NCBI RefSeq assembly: GCF_013337285.1
Contig: NZ_SUPW01000001.1
Span: 496,001 to 560,000, forward strand
Direction: 5' to 3'
Length of the DNA: 64,000 bases
Origin: Agrobacterium tumefaciens
GTDB lineage: Bacteria > Pseudomonadota > Alphaproteobacteria > Rhizobiales > Rhizobiaceae
The position numbers were made by a program, and so were the translations under genes. The notes under the pieces were generated by a model. It ran no database searches. It saw nothing but the letters and a program-made list of their open reading frames with translations, and had not been told where the DNA came from. Each line of letters starts with the position of its first letter. Position 1 is the first letter of the stretch. Shown here one piece after another: positions 8,814 through 18,832 of the stretch.

Positions 8814-9458
8814 TCACACCCTGTCGATGATCAGGTGGGTGGCACCCTCACCTGCCACCGTTTTGGTGGAGCGATAGCCGAGTGCCGGCAAGTCCAGCCC
8901 TTCGAACAGATTTTCGCCCTTGCCGAGAAACACCGGCGCCAGCGCCAGATGCAATTCATCGATCATGCCTTTGGCAATATATTGCCGGATGGTGGAAACA
9001 CCGCCGCCAATGCGGACATCCTTGCCGTTTGCTGCCACAAGCGCGCCATCGAGGGCCGCCTCGATACCGTTGGTAACAAAATGGAACACCGTACCGCCCT
9101 TCATCGTGAAGGACGGGCGCGCATGGTGTGTCAGCACGAAAACCGGCACGTGATAGGGCGGTTCCTCGCCCCACCAGCCTTTCCAGCTTTCATCAGGCCA
9201 TGCGCCGCGGATGGGGCCAAACATGTTGCGGCCCAAAATCCATGCGCCGATATTTTCGAAACTCTTTTCGGAAAAATCCTCATCCATGCCGGTCGAGCCG
9301 CCTTCCTCGCCGAACATGCGGTGGAAGGTGCGGGTCTTGAACGCCCACTGATGCAACTCTTCGCCGTTCACACCCAGCGGGTTCTGCAGGCTCTGATCCG
9401 GCCCCGCGCCATATCCATCAAGCGAAATGGAGAAATTGCGAACGACAACCTTCGGCAT
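8814..9458 (-). CDS. Dihydrofolate reductase family protein (RibD C-terminal fold)
   Basis: 214 residues. Begins VVVRNFSISLDGYGAG, the first strand and loop of the DHFR/RibD-C fold; later GAWILGRNMFGP and IGGGVSTIRQYIAKGMIDELHLALAPVFLG-type blocks are the NADPH-binding and dimer elements. Likely an NAD(P)H-dependent reductase of unknown substrate; neither a folate nor a riboflavin role can be assigned. Single gene, convergent with sseA. Confidence 0.8.
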   Translation of the reverse strand: MPKVVVRNFSISLDGYGAGPDQSLQNPLGVNGEELHQWAFKTRTFHRMFGEEGGSTGMDEDFSEKSFENIGAWILGRNMFGPIRGAWPDESWKGWWGEEPPYHVPVFVLTHHARPSFTMKGGTVFHFVTNGIEAALDGALVAANGKDVRIGGGVSTIRQYIAKGMIDELHLALAPVFLGKGENLFEGLDLPALGYRSTKTVAGEGATHLIIDRV

Positions 9459-9511
9459 GGCACTTTACCTCCCATTCAGGAGGCCAGATCGCCAGCGTCC
9501 GGCAATCGACC

Positions 9512-10390
9512 TCAGATTTCCCGTTCCAGAACGACCGCTGTTGGGATTTGCCCCCCGGCAGCGCCCTTGTCTTCCGTGACAGTGTTCATGAGATGATCGG
9601 CAATCAGCTCCGCCTGGAATTTTCCAAGCTCATAACAATAAGTGATCTCCCGCTTTTCCGCCGACCAGTAGACATCGGGACGGCCGCAGGTTCTGGCCGT
9701 CAGCTTGACGTCACCCTTCAGACCGTAAGCGCCGAAACTGCGGCTGATGAGATCGAGAACCTTCGATTCCTTGATCATGATGGCGTAGGGTTCAAGCTCG
9801 GGATCGCGCGGCGGCATGTAGCTGACGGTGAATTTGGACGGCGTCTGGCTGCGATGGGGGCTAAGGAAACTCTCCCAAGCCGAAGCGACGCGCGGATAGG
9901 CAGCAGCGCACTTGTCGAACTCGGCCTTGTCCAGACCCATCATGGCGGCCAGATCGCCATATCCGTCCTTGTCGCGGCCGACCATCAGGCAGGCCATGTT
10001 GCGGTCACGGCCTTTCTCGGGAACGAGCGCGGAAAAGACCGGCGCTTCGTGCTCGGGCAAGGTTTCCGCCTCGCGTCCCAGATACCAGCTGTCGGTAGCG
10101 TTGACGAGCGCGGTGTCCAGCCATTCCTCGTTGGCCTGAAGAACGAGCGTGCCCGCCAGCTGGTCGGCCGGGGCCTGCATGCTGCTGGTTTCCGGCGCGC
10201 CGAAATCCGATATCAGCATGCGCGCACCCTCGTGATAAAGCGAGAAGATGGCGTTGCCGATGACGAAATTGACCGCCTGCTGCAGCTGGTCGTCGGACAG
10301 GCCATCGAGACCGGCGGCAACCTGTGCCTGAGCCGGGGCCGTCAACGAAACAAAAGCCAGCGGAACGGCGGCCAGAAAACGACGCAACAT
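9512..10390 (-). CDS. DUF4344 putative metallopeptidase, secreted
   Basis: 292 residues from ATG 10390, chosen because it opens a clear signal peptide (MLRRFLAAVPLAFVSLTAPAQA) with GGAAGG upstream; an upstream ATG at 10468 would put 26 polar residues before it. The mature protein carries the DUF4344 blocks: ADQLAGTLVLQANEEWLD, then TARTCGRPDVYWSAEKREI and TYCYELGKFQAEL near the C-terminus. The family is annotated as putative metallopeptidase, but no HExxH motif is seen here, so activity is uncertain. Periplasmic or secreted. Confidence 0.75.
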   Translation of the reverse strand: MLRRFLAAVPLAFVSLTAPAQAQVAAGLDGLSDDQLQQAVNFVIGNAIFSLYHEGARMLISDFGAPETSSMQAPADQLAGTLVLQANEEWLDTALVNATDSWYLGREAETLPEHEAPVFSALVPEKGRDRNMACLMVGRDKDGYGDLAAMMGLDKAEFDKCAAAYPRVASAWESFLSPHRSQTPSKFTVSYMPPRDPELEPYAIMIKESKVLDLISRSFGAYGLKGDVKLTARTCGRPDVYWSAEKREITYCYELGKFQAELIADHLMNTVTEDKGAAGGQIPTAVVLEREI

Positions 10391-10553
10391 AAAATCAGAC
10401 CTTCCGGGAACGAGGAGCGTCACTGATTCCCGATGCAAACGAAACACGCAATGGGCTGGTTGCATCACCTGTCAAGAATCGGGTGGATAGTGCTCCATTT
10501 CGGGATCATAGCTGCAAAGAAGCAACGCCGATCCGAACCAGAGAGAGCCCGTC

Positions 10554-11021
10554 ATGACCGATCTCGTTTTTACAGCAATGCCGGCTAAGGAAGCTGAGGC
10601 CTTCCGCGCGGGGGCGACCGATGCCTATGGCAACCAGCCGGAGAAAGCCGTTTCTCCCGGCGGCATGCCCTGCCGCCATTGCCTTTCCCAGATCGATGAG
10701 GGTGAGCAGATGCTGATCCTCGCCTACCGGCCCTTCCCTTCGCTCCAGCCCTATGCCGAAACGGGTCCGATCTTTCTGCACGCTGAGGCCTGCGAGCACT
10801 ATCCGCAGACGGATGCCGTTCCGCCGATACTGGACAGCCCCGACTATATCGTGCGCGGATATGGCGCCGACGACCGCATCGTCTATGGCACCGGCGCGGT
10901 GACGGCGACAGGCGAGATCGTATCGCGCGCGCAATATCTGCTGGAACGCGCGGACGTTGCCTATGTCCATGTGCGCTCCGCCCGCAACAATTGCTATCAG
11001 TGCCGTATCGACACAGCATAA
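10554..11021 (+). CDS. DUF1203 family protein
   Basis: 155 residues. Family hallmarks: PCRHCLSQIDEGEQMLILAYRPF, then GPIFLHAEACEHY and YVHVRSARNNCYQCRI at the end. Three conserved Cys/His clusters (CRHC, EACEHY, NCYQC) suggest metal binding, which is inference. Start at ATG 10554 after GAGAGAG. Stands alone; divergent from the DUF4344 gene. Confidence 0.85.
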   Translation: MTDLVFTAMPAKEAEAFRAGATDAYGNQPEKAVSPGGMPCRHCLSQIDEGEQMLILAYRPFPSLQPYAETGPIFLHAEACEHYPQTDAVPPILDSPDYIVRGYGADDRIVYGTGAVTATGEIVSRAQYLLERADVAYVHVRSARNNCYQCRIDTA

Positions 11022-11118
11022 TCGCCGATTACTTACAATTTTAACAGAAGGGCTAAACGGCTTTCAAACTTTGTGCCCCATGATGCAGTTATCGGAAACA
11101 ATTGATTTGAGTAGCAAA

Positions 11119-11454
11119 ATGACAAACAACCTCAATATGGCGACCCGCAGCGCAACCCGCAGCAAGACGAGGATTTTTGCGACCGTGCACTATTTCAGCC
11201 AGTCGACCAGAGGCCGGGTGCTGGACCTCTCCGCCACCGGCATGGCGCTCGAACTGGACGGAACTTTCGCTGCCGCCAAGGGAAGCCGGGTGAAAGTGCA
11301 GAGCGAGGATCTCGGTTTCATCGAGGGCGTCGTGCAATGGCAGCACCAGAACCGCCTCGGCCTGCAGCTGAAACTTTCCACCAACACGCTGGCGCAGCTC
11401 TCCTCCTATTTCCGCTTCTTCCACGAAGAAGTGAAACCGACGCTCGCTCGCTGA
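11119..11454 (+). CDS. PilZ-domain protein (cyclic di-GMP receptor)
   Basis: 111 residues from ATG 11119; in-frame ATGs at 11080 and 11083 are alternatives and none has a strong ribosome-binding site. The PilZ signature is complete: RSKTR (R-x3-R) at the N-terminus and DLSATG (D-x-S-x-x-G) about 25 residues later, so binding of cyclic di-GMP is likely. The rest is a single short beta-barrel with no output domain. The target is unknown. A diguanylate cyclase lies about 5 kb away but not in the same unit. Confidence 0.82.
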   Translation: MTNNLNMATRSATRSKTRIFATVHYFSQSTRGRVLDLSATGMALELDGTFAAAKGSRVKVQSEDLGFIEGVVQWQHQNRLGLQLKLSTNTLAQLSSYFRFFHEEVKPTLAR

Positions 11455-11572
11455 TCTGCTCCCCCCGAAAGCCGGAATGCGCTGCCCGGACGAAGCGCAT
11501 TTCCCGATGTGGAAGCGTGCGCATCACGCTCCAATGACAAAAAATTTATCAAACGGTTGAAAACAGGCCTGT

Positions 11573-11590
11573 CTGTCACCGGCTTGTCAT
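11573..11590 (+). promoter_or_regulatory. Candidate Pho box upstream of cpdB
   Basis: Two 7-mers, CTGTCAC (11573-11579) and TTGTCAT (11584-11590), are separated by 4 bases, matching the PhoB pattern CTGTCAT-N4-CTGTCAT at 6 of 7 positions each. It lies about 80 bases before the start codon. Confidence 0.5.
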
Positions 11591-11670
11591 TTTGGTGATG
11601 GACTCCTCGGCGATTGCTTCTACCCTGTCCGCTTCTCATGACAGAGCAAGCTTCATCCGAAGGAGTTCCC

Positions 11671-13659
<1,989 letters not shown>

Positions 13660-13670
13660 GAGAACCCTGC

Positions 13671-13701
13671 GCTCCAGGCGATAAATCGCCGGGAGCTTTC
13701 T
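13671..13701 (+). terminator. Terminator of cpdB
   Basis: GCTCCAGGCG (13671-13680), loop ATAAAT, CGCCGGGAGC (13687-13696), then TTTCTTC. Stem of 9 pairs with one mismatch. Confidence 0.75.
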
Positions 13702-13774
13702 TCAATCGCGGTTGGGCTTATGTCCGACGTCATCGATCCGGGTTGCCGATTGTATAGCGCAGGGGGTCGGCAGG

Positions 13775-13898
13775 TTTCTTCTCCCCGAGGGGGAGAAGGT
13801 GGCCCGAAGGGTCGGATGAGGGGGCAAGGTTGCCGGATTTCGGAGAGCTTGCCCCCTCATCCCGCTGCCGCGACCTTCTCCCCCTCGGGAGAAGAAAC
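13775..13898. repeat. Large palindromic repeat (rhizobial CTTCTCCCC type)
   Basis: Left arm from 13775 (TTTCTTCTCCCC, GGGGAGAAGGT, GGATGAGGGGGCAAG) is matched by an inverted right arm ending at 13898 (CTTGCCCCCTCATCC, ACCTTCTCCCCCTCGGGAGAAG). Each arm is itself partly palindromic. Sequences of this form are scattered between genes in rhizobia (recalled, not searched). Confidence 0.8.
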
Positions 13899-13935
13899 AA
13901 GCGGCACTTTCACAGACCTATTTCAACAGCCAATG

Positions 13936-14904
13936 TCACTCAGCAGCGATAGTAATATTCCGCTGCTTGTTCGCTTCGAGCATACCACTGAAATCCTTAT
14001 GATTCGGACATGCCGACAGACGCTGCTGGAAAGCCTCGGCGAGCCACTGACCTGCAGGACCTGCGGGTGAATCCACCCGCCGCAGTGCAAAGAGTGGATA
14101 TTCCCCCTGCTCATAGGCCTCGAGTTCAAGCGCCTTCAAGCTGCCATTGGTAAGATCGTTTCGAACGATCGATGCAGGCAGACCGCCCCAGCCGAGACCG
14201 CCCTTGATAAGCTGGTATTTGGTGGCGATATCGCTGACCCGCCATGTCTTGTAGGACAGCACGTTGAAATCACGGCCCTTTGTCAGCCCCGACGCATCGG
14301 TGACGACCAGCTGGACCTCTTCACGCACATCCGAAAGGGCCAGCGGCCGGTCGATCTGCGCCAGCGGATGATCCGCAGCGACGACCGGCAGCATGAAGGA
14401 ATGGCCGACTTTTTCGGCGACGAGTTCGTCATCCTGGCGCATCAGCGCCCCGCCGATGCCGATGCCCGCCTTGCGGGAGAGCACCATGTCCATGACCATA
14501 CCCAACTCACCGACATTGAGGCTGAGACTGACCGTTGGGAACTCCTTACGAAAATCCCGCAACACCGCCACCATGGCCTCCGCCGGAACCATGGTGCTGA
14601 TGGCAACGGAAAGCTCCGCTTCAAGCCCCTGCTTCAGCCCCTTGGCGCGGGCGCGCATTTCCTGCAGGCCGGCGACGATGCGCCTTGCATCCTCCAGCAT
14701 GGCGCGGCCCTCATCCGTCAGCTTCGGCTGGCGTACGCCGTTGCGCTCGAACAGGGTGACTTCAAGCTGGGCTTCCAGATTGGCGATGGTGTAGCTGACC
14801 ACCGACTGGGCGCGATTGAGCGCCCGCGACGCGGCGGAGAAACTGCCGGTCTCGGCAACCGTCAAAAATACCTGCAATTGGTCGAGCGTCGGGTTCGCGT
14901 CCAT
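13936..14904 (-). CDS. LysR-family transcriptional regulator
   Basis: 322 residues. The N-terminal winged helix-turn-helix (LDQLQVFLTVAETGSFSAA, then VSYTIANLEAQL and LFERNG) is classic LysR; the rest is the periplasmic-binding-protein-like effector domain. It is divergent from the azoreductase gene, with 148 bases between the start codons, the usual layout for a LysR regulator and its target. Two direct repeats, GATGGC at 14926 and 14955, lie in that gap 29 bases apart and could belong to the operator. The effector is unknown. Confidence 0.9.
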   Translation of the reverse strand: MDANPTLDQLQVFLTVAETGSFSAASRALNRAQSVVSYTIANLEAQLEVTLFERNGVRQPKLTDEGRAMLEDARRIVAGLQEMRARAKGLKQGLEAELSVAISTMVPAEAMVAVLRDFRKEFPTVSLSLNVGELGMVMDMVLSRKAGIGIGGALMRQDDELVAEKVGHSFMLPVVAADHPLAQIDRPLALSDVREEVQLVVTDASGLTKGRDFNVLSYKTWRVSDIATKYQLIKGGLGWGGLPASIVRNDLTNGSLKALELEAYEQGEYPLFALRRVDSPAGPAGQWLAEAFQQRLSACPNHKDFSGMLEANKQRNITIAAE

Positions 14905-15052
14905 GTCCCATCCATTTCATCGATAGATGGCTTTCATATTATCACAGTTTTCTTGATGGCAGTAATTTTTCATATAGGGGCAAAGGAAGGGCGTCGTGCT
15001 CTCCCGCCCTCCCAAGGCGCCCGTCAATTCATCGCATATGCAAGGAAAGACC

Positions 15053-15670
15053 ATGTCCAACATTCTGCTCATCACCTCCAGCCCGCGTGGCGACGAATCG
15101 GTTTCGAACAAGTTTTCCGGTGAACTCGCGAACAAGCTGAAGGCCAAGTCGGCGACGAATACCCTTGTTCACCGCGATCTCGCCGCCGATCCCATTCCGC
15201 ACCTCGACACCGTCAAGACGGCTGCAATCCGCAAGCCGGCCGACCAGCGTACAGCTGAAGAAGCGGTTGCGGCCGACTATTCCGACAAGCTGGTTGCCGA
15301 GCTTATGGCCGCCGACACTGTCGTCATCGGCACCGGCCTCATCAACTTCAACATCTATTCCGGCCTGAAGTCGTGGATCGACAACGTCGCCCGCGCCGGT
15401 CAGACCTTCCGCTACACCGAAACCGGCCCGGAAGGCCTCGCCAAGGGCAAGAAGGTCTACATCGTGCTGGCGGCTGCCGGCGTTTATTCCGAAGGCCCGG
15501 CCGTATCGATGAACCATGCCGTTCCTTACCTCAAGACCGTTCTCGGTTTCATGGGCATGACCGATGTGGAAGTGATCTATGTCGAAGGTCTGGCATTCGG
15601 CCCGGAAGCCGTCGAGAAGGCCATTGCCGCCGCCGGCGCCAAGGTTGCCGAACTGGCACAGGCCGCTTGA
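15053..15670 (+). CDS. azoR: FMN-dependent NADH:quinone/azo reductase
   Basis: 205 residues from ATG 15053 (AAGGAAAG upstream). A flavodoxin-like fold: SSPRGDESVSNKF is the FMN phosphate loop, GLINFNIYSGLKSWIDNV the isoalloxazine loop, and GQTFRYTETGPEGL the strongly conserved AzoR block. It reduces quinones by two electrons and azo dyes, using NADH. Likely controlled by the divergent LysR regulator, perhaps in response to electrophiles or quinones (inference). A hairpin (TGACACCGGC, 15689-15698, with its complement 15705-15714) lies just after the stop. Confidence 0.92.
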   Translation: MSNILLITSSPRGDESVSNKFSGELANKLKAKSATNTLVHRDLAADPIPHLDTVKTAAIRKPADQRTAEEAVAADYSDKLVAELMAADTVVIGTGLINFNIYSGLKSWIDNVARAGQTFRYTETGPEGLAKGKKVYIVLAAAGVYSEGPAVSMNHAVPYLKTVLGFMGMTDVEVIYVEGLAFGPEAVEKAIAAAGAKVAELAQAA

Positions 15671-15711
15671 GGCACGTTAAGGCGGAACTGACACCGGCGG
15701 GACTGCCGGTG

Positions 15712-16977
15712 TCAGCCGACCCACATTCCAAAACGGCCGTGGACCTGATCCCGGCCGTTATTTTTTGCCGCATATAGCCGCGCATCGGCCTCCGATAGAA
15801 GTGCGCGGAAAAGCTGCCCGTCCTCGAAGGCCGTAGCGACGCCGATACTGACCGTCAGCGGCGAACCATCGGGGCGGCGCAGATCCGCCAAGATCGCCAC
15901 CCGGATACCTGCCGAGAAGGCAAGTGCGGCCTCATGGGCCATTGCTGGCAGGAGCGCCACAAATTCCTCGCCACCGAAGCGGTATAGATGTCCATGCGGC
16001 TGTACGCTGCGTTTCAGCACGGCGGCGAATTCCCGCAATATTTCATCGCCCTGCAGATGGCCGAAGGTATCGTTGACGGTCTTGAAATGATCGATATCGA
16101 CGATCAGCACGCTAACCGGCCGCTGTTTCTCCAGGCATTCCACGACGACCGAGGGCGCATCGAGTTCCATGCGGGCGCGGTCCGACACGCCGGTCAGCAT
16201 GTCGCGCCCCGAGCGGGACAGAAGCTCCTCGTAGCGCTCCCTGAACGTGAGATCGTTGAAGACATCGGCGACGCTGCGGCGTGTCAGAAAGCGGCCTTTG
16301 GTCGATGTCAGGTTGAGATAAAGGGCGAACAAGACCGAATAGATGCCGACCGCGACCATCTTCGCCTTCCAGCCATCGTAAAACACACCGACCGGCGCAT
16401 CGAACAAATATCGCAATGCCCCGTAAAAAGCCGCCTGATCGAAGCTTAAAATGACGACACCACAGATCGCGAAGCGCAGCACGATATGGCGCTGGAAATA
16501 CCGCCCCAGCTTTTCGTAAAGCAGGATGATGGCGATGGCATCGACATAAAGAATGCTGGTGCCCCAGACCATCAGCACGCCCATCTCATCGAGAAAACCG
16601 GTATCGACCGACTGTCCGGGGACGATCGCCACCGTCTGATGAAACCGGACGATCTGCGCCATGATGACGGTCAATATATTGCCGAGAAACAGGCCGTAGA
16701 TCGGCTGGCGGACAACGGCCGCATCCTCTCGCATATAAAGCATCAGGATCATCATCAGCTTGCCGGCAAACAGGATGGAGGAGCCGGGCGACGCCACGCC
16801 AAAAGGCAGGCCGACGTAAAAGACGGCGGCCAGATAGGTTTCCAGAAAATGCATAACACCCAGCGCGGTGAGAAAAACACCGATGCCGAGAATATGCCGG
16901 TAATGAAGGAATGCCGTCATTACCGAAAAATAGACGATGGCCTCCGTCAGGAAGAGGGCCAGATTTGCCCATTGCAT
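15712..16977 (-). CDS. Membrane-bound diguanylate cyclase (GGDEF)
   Basis: 421 residues from ATG 16977 (AGGG nine bases before; a GTG two codons earlier is possible). Residues 1-225 hold about seven hydrophobic segments with a conserved-looking motif block (LGVMHFLETYLA, LMLYMREDAA); the ligand is unknown. The GGDEF domain follows: DIDHFKTVNDTFGH, then FGGEEF as active site. The usual inhibitory RxxD site five residues before GGEEF is absent (VQPHGHLYRF instead). It should synthesise cyclic di-GMP from two GTP at the inner membrane. Single-gene unit. Confidence 0.9.
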   Translation of the reverse strand: MQWANLALFLTEAIVYFSVMTAFLHYRHILGIGVFLTALGVMHFLETYLAAVFYVGLPFGVASPGSSILFAGKLMMILMLYMREDAAVVRQPIYGLFLGNILTVIMAQIVRFHQTVAIVPGQSVDTGFLDEMGVLMVWGTSILYVDAIAIILLYEKLGRYFQRHIVLRFAICGVVILSFDQAAFYGALRYLFDAPVGVFYDGWKAKMVAVGIYSVLFALYLNLTSTKGRFLTRRSVADVFNDLTFRERYEELLSRSGRDMLTGVSDRARMELDAPSVVVECLEKQRPVSVLIVDIDHFKTVNDTFGHLQGDEILREFAAVLKRSVQPHGHLYRFGGEEFVALLPAMAHEAALAFSAGIRVAILADLRRPDGSPLTVSIGVATAFEDGQLFRALLSEADARLYAAKNNGRDQVHGRFGMWVG

Positions 16978-17094
16978 CGGCACACGCCCTATCGATCCAC
17001 ATCACGCCGGTCTATCTGCGTGACTCCATGCCCTTCAAGGACGATAGGCCTAAGCAACCAACGGAATCTTAATTTAGAGAGTAAGAAAACGTCA

Positions 17095-17403
17095 TCATTT
17101 TCCTGGGAAAAGCGACGCGCCGTTCTGGTCGATAATCAGTTTCGCCTTGCGGATCGTAAACTCCACCGCATCGTCCATGCTGCTGAAGACGTCGGCACGC
17201 ACGAATTCATGCACCAGCACTTCATCGCCGACCTTTTTCTCGATACGGCCGGCCAGACGAAACTGGCCGCCCTCCTTCATCGGCGTCGCGTAGATCAGAT
17301 AGTCGCCATGTGCATGCGGCTCCGCTTGCGCCGTCTTTTGCGGCGCGTCGGACGGCTGGCCGGAGCCGAAGGCCGAAAGGATTTTGGAAAAAAACGATGC
17401 CAT
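17095..17403 (-). CDS. HlyU family protein
   Basis: 102 residues. After a short N-terminal lead, HGDYLIYATPMKEGGQFRLA, HEFVRADVFSSMDDAVEFT and KAKLIIDQNG match the HlyU family, named for a Vibrio hemolysin activator. In rhizobia these are small single-domain proteins with no known target; regulatory function should not be assumed. It lies between the diguanylate cyclase and ilvA, with its own upstream spacing. Confidence 0.8.
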   Translation of the reverse strand: MASFFSKILSAFGSGQPSDAPQKTAQAEPHAHGDYLIYATPMKEGGQFRLAGRIEKKVGDEVLVHEFVRADVFSSMDDAVEFTIRKAKLIIDQNGASLFPGK

Positions 17404-17477
17404 GGCTTTTCACTCCCTGATCTGTATCGCATTCGAAGGGCGGATATGCCCCGCCCTTCCCTGTCGTTCTTCCCCGA

Positions 17478-18752
17478 TCAGATGATCAGGTTCGACAGGA
17501 TGTCATTTTCGGTAATATCCTCATAACCAAGGCCTGCGGCCTCGAAGCGCTCCAGAAGTCCTGCGAAGTTTTCCTGCGCGTTGGTTTCGATACCGATCAG
17601 GATCGAGCCGAAATTGCGGGCGGACTTTTTCAGATATTCGAAACGGGCGATATCGTCATCCGGGCCGAGCAGGTTGAGGAAATCGCGCAAAGCGCCGGGG
17701 CGCTGCGGCAGGCGCAGAATGAAATATTTCTTCACGCCAGTGTAGCGCATGGCGCGCTCTTTCACGTCCGGCAGACGTTCGAAATCGAAATTGCCACCGG
17801 AAACGACGACAATAACCGTCTTGCCCTGCAACTTCTCGCGGCCGAGTTTCTCCAGCGCCGCAATGCCCATCGCGCCCGCCGGTTCCAGCACCACGCCCTC
17901 AAGGTTCAGCATCTCGATGATCGTTACGCAAATGGCGTTTTCGGGAATGAGCGAAACCTGCTCTGCCGGAAAATTCTTCAGCGCCGTGAAGTTCAGATCA
18001 CCGATGCGGGCAACGGCGGCACCATCGACGAAATTGTCGATCTTGTTGAGCGTCACCGGCTCGCCGCGTTCGAGGCTTCTTTTCAGGCTCGGCGCGCCCT
18101 CCGGCTCGCAGAACACGAAATTGTCCTTCTGAACCGTGCCGGCGAGAAAACCCGTGAGGCCCGCAGACAGACCGCCGCCGCCGACGGGCATGACGACGAT
18201 ATCAGGCTTCGTGCCTTCGGGAAGCTGATCGATGATTTCGGCGGCAACCGTCGCCTGGCCTTCGATGATGTCCTCATGGTCAAACGGCGGCACCATGTAG
18301 CCGGCGCTCTCCTCGACGTATGCGCGGGCAGCGGCGTAACACTGGTCGAAGATATCGCCTACCAGACGGATCTTGATGAATTCGCCGCCGAAGATGCGGG
18401 TCTTGTCGATCTTCTGCTGCGGTGTCGTCACCGGCATGAAAACGACCCCGTGAACGCCGAAATGGCGGCAGGCGAAAGCAAAGCCCTGGGCGTGGTTGCC
18501 GGCCGAGGCGCAAACGAAAACCTTGTCCTTGCCGGCCTTGGCCACGGCCTTGCGGAGAAAGTTGAATGCGCCTCTAATCTTGTAGGAACGGACCGGGGAC
18601 AGATCTTCACGCTTCAGCCAAATCGATGCGCCATACCGGCGGCTGAGATGTTCATTCAACTGCAACGGCGTTTCCGGGAATATTTCCCGCACTTCCCGCC
18701 GCGCTGCTTCCACAAGCTGCTTGTCCACGATAGTCAATCCATTGAAATTCAT
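17478..18752 (-). CDS. ilvA: Threonine ammonia-lyase (threonine dehydratase)
   Basis: 424 residues from ATG 18752. PLP enzyme converting threonine to 2-oxobutanoate, the entry to isoleucine synthesis. The PLP lysine is in SYKIRGAFN; the phosphate-binding loop is VGGGGLSAGL; ASAGNHAQGFA is the substrate loop. Residues after about 330 (KKYFILRLPQRPGALRDFLN) form one ACT-like regulatory domain, the short form found in many alphaproteobacteria, as against two in E. coli IlvA. Divergent from trkH with 80 bases between the starts. Confidence 0.93.
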   Translation of the reverse strand: MNFNGLTIVDKQLVEAARREVREIFPETPLQLNEHLSRRYGASIWLKREDLSPVRSYKIRGAFNFLRKAVAKAGKDKVFVCASAGNHAQGFAFACRHFGVHGVVFMPVTTPQQKIDKTRIFGGEFIKIRLVGDIFDQCYAAARAYVEESAGYMVPPFDHEDIIEGQATVAAEIIDQLPEGTKPDIVVMPVGGGGLSAGLTGFLAGTVQKDNFVFCEPEGAPSLKRSLERGEPVTLNKIDNFVDGAAVARIGDLNFTALKNFPAEQVSLIPENAICVTIIEMLNLEGVVLEPAGAMGIAALEKLGREKLQGKTVIVVVSGGNFDFERLPDVKERAMRYTGVKKYFILRLPQRPGALRDFLNLLGPDDDIARFEYLKKSARNFGSILIGIETNAQENFAGLLERFEAAGLGYEDITENDILSNLII

Positions 18753-18832
18753 AATGGCACCCGCTATGCCATAGGAAGGCGTCGGAGACAAAGACTCATT
18801 TCAGCGCGGCAACGAACTCTGGGTTTCATCTC

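Noticed and set aside
14926..14960. GATGGC direct repeats as a proven LysR operator
   Set aside because: The spacing is suggestive but no T-N11-A dyad was clear, so it is only mentioned under the regulator.
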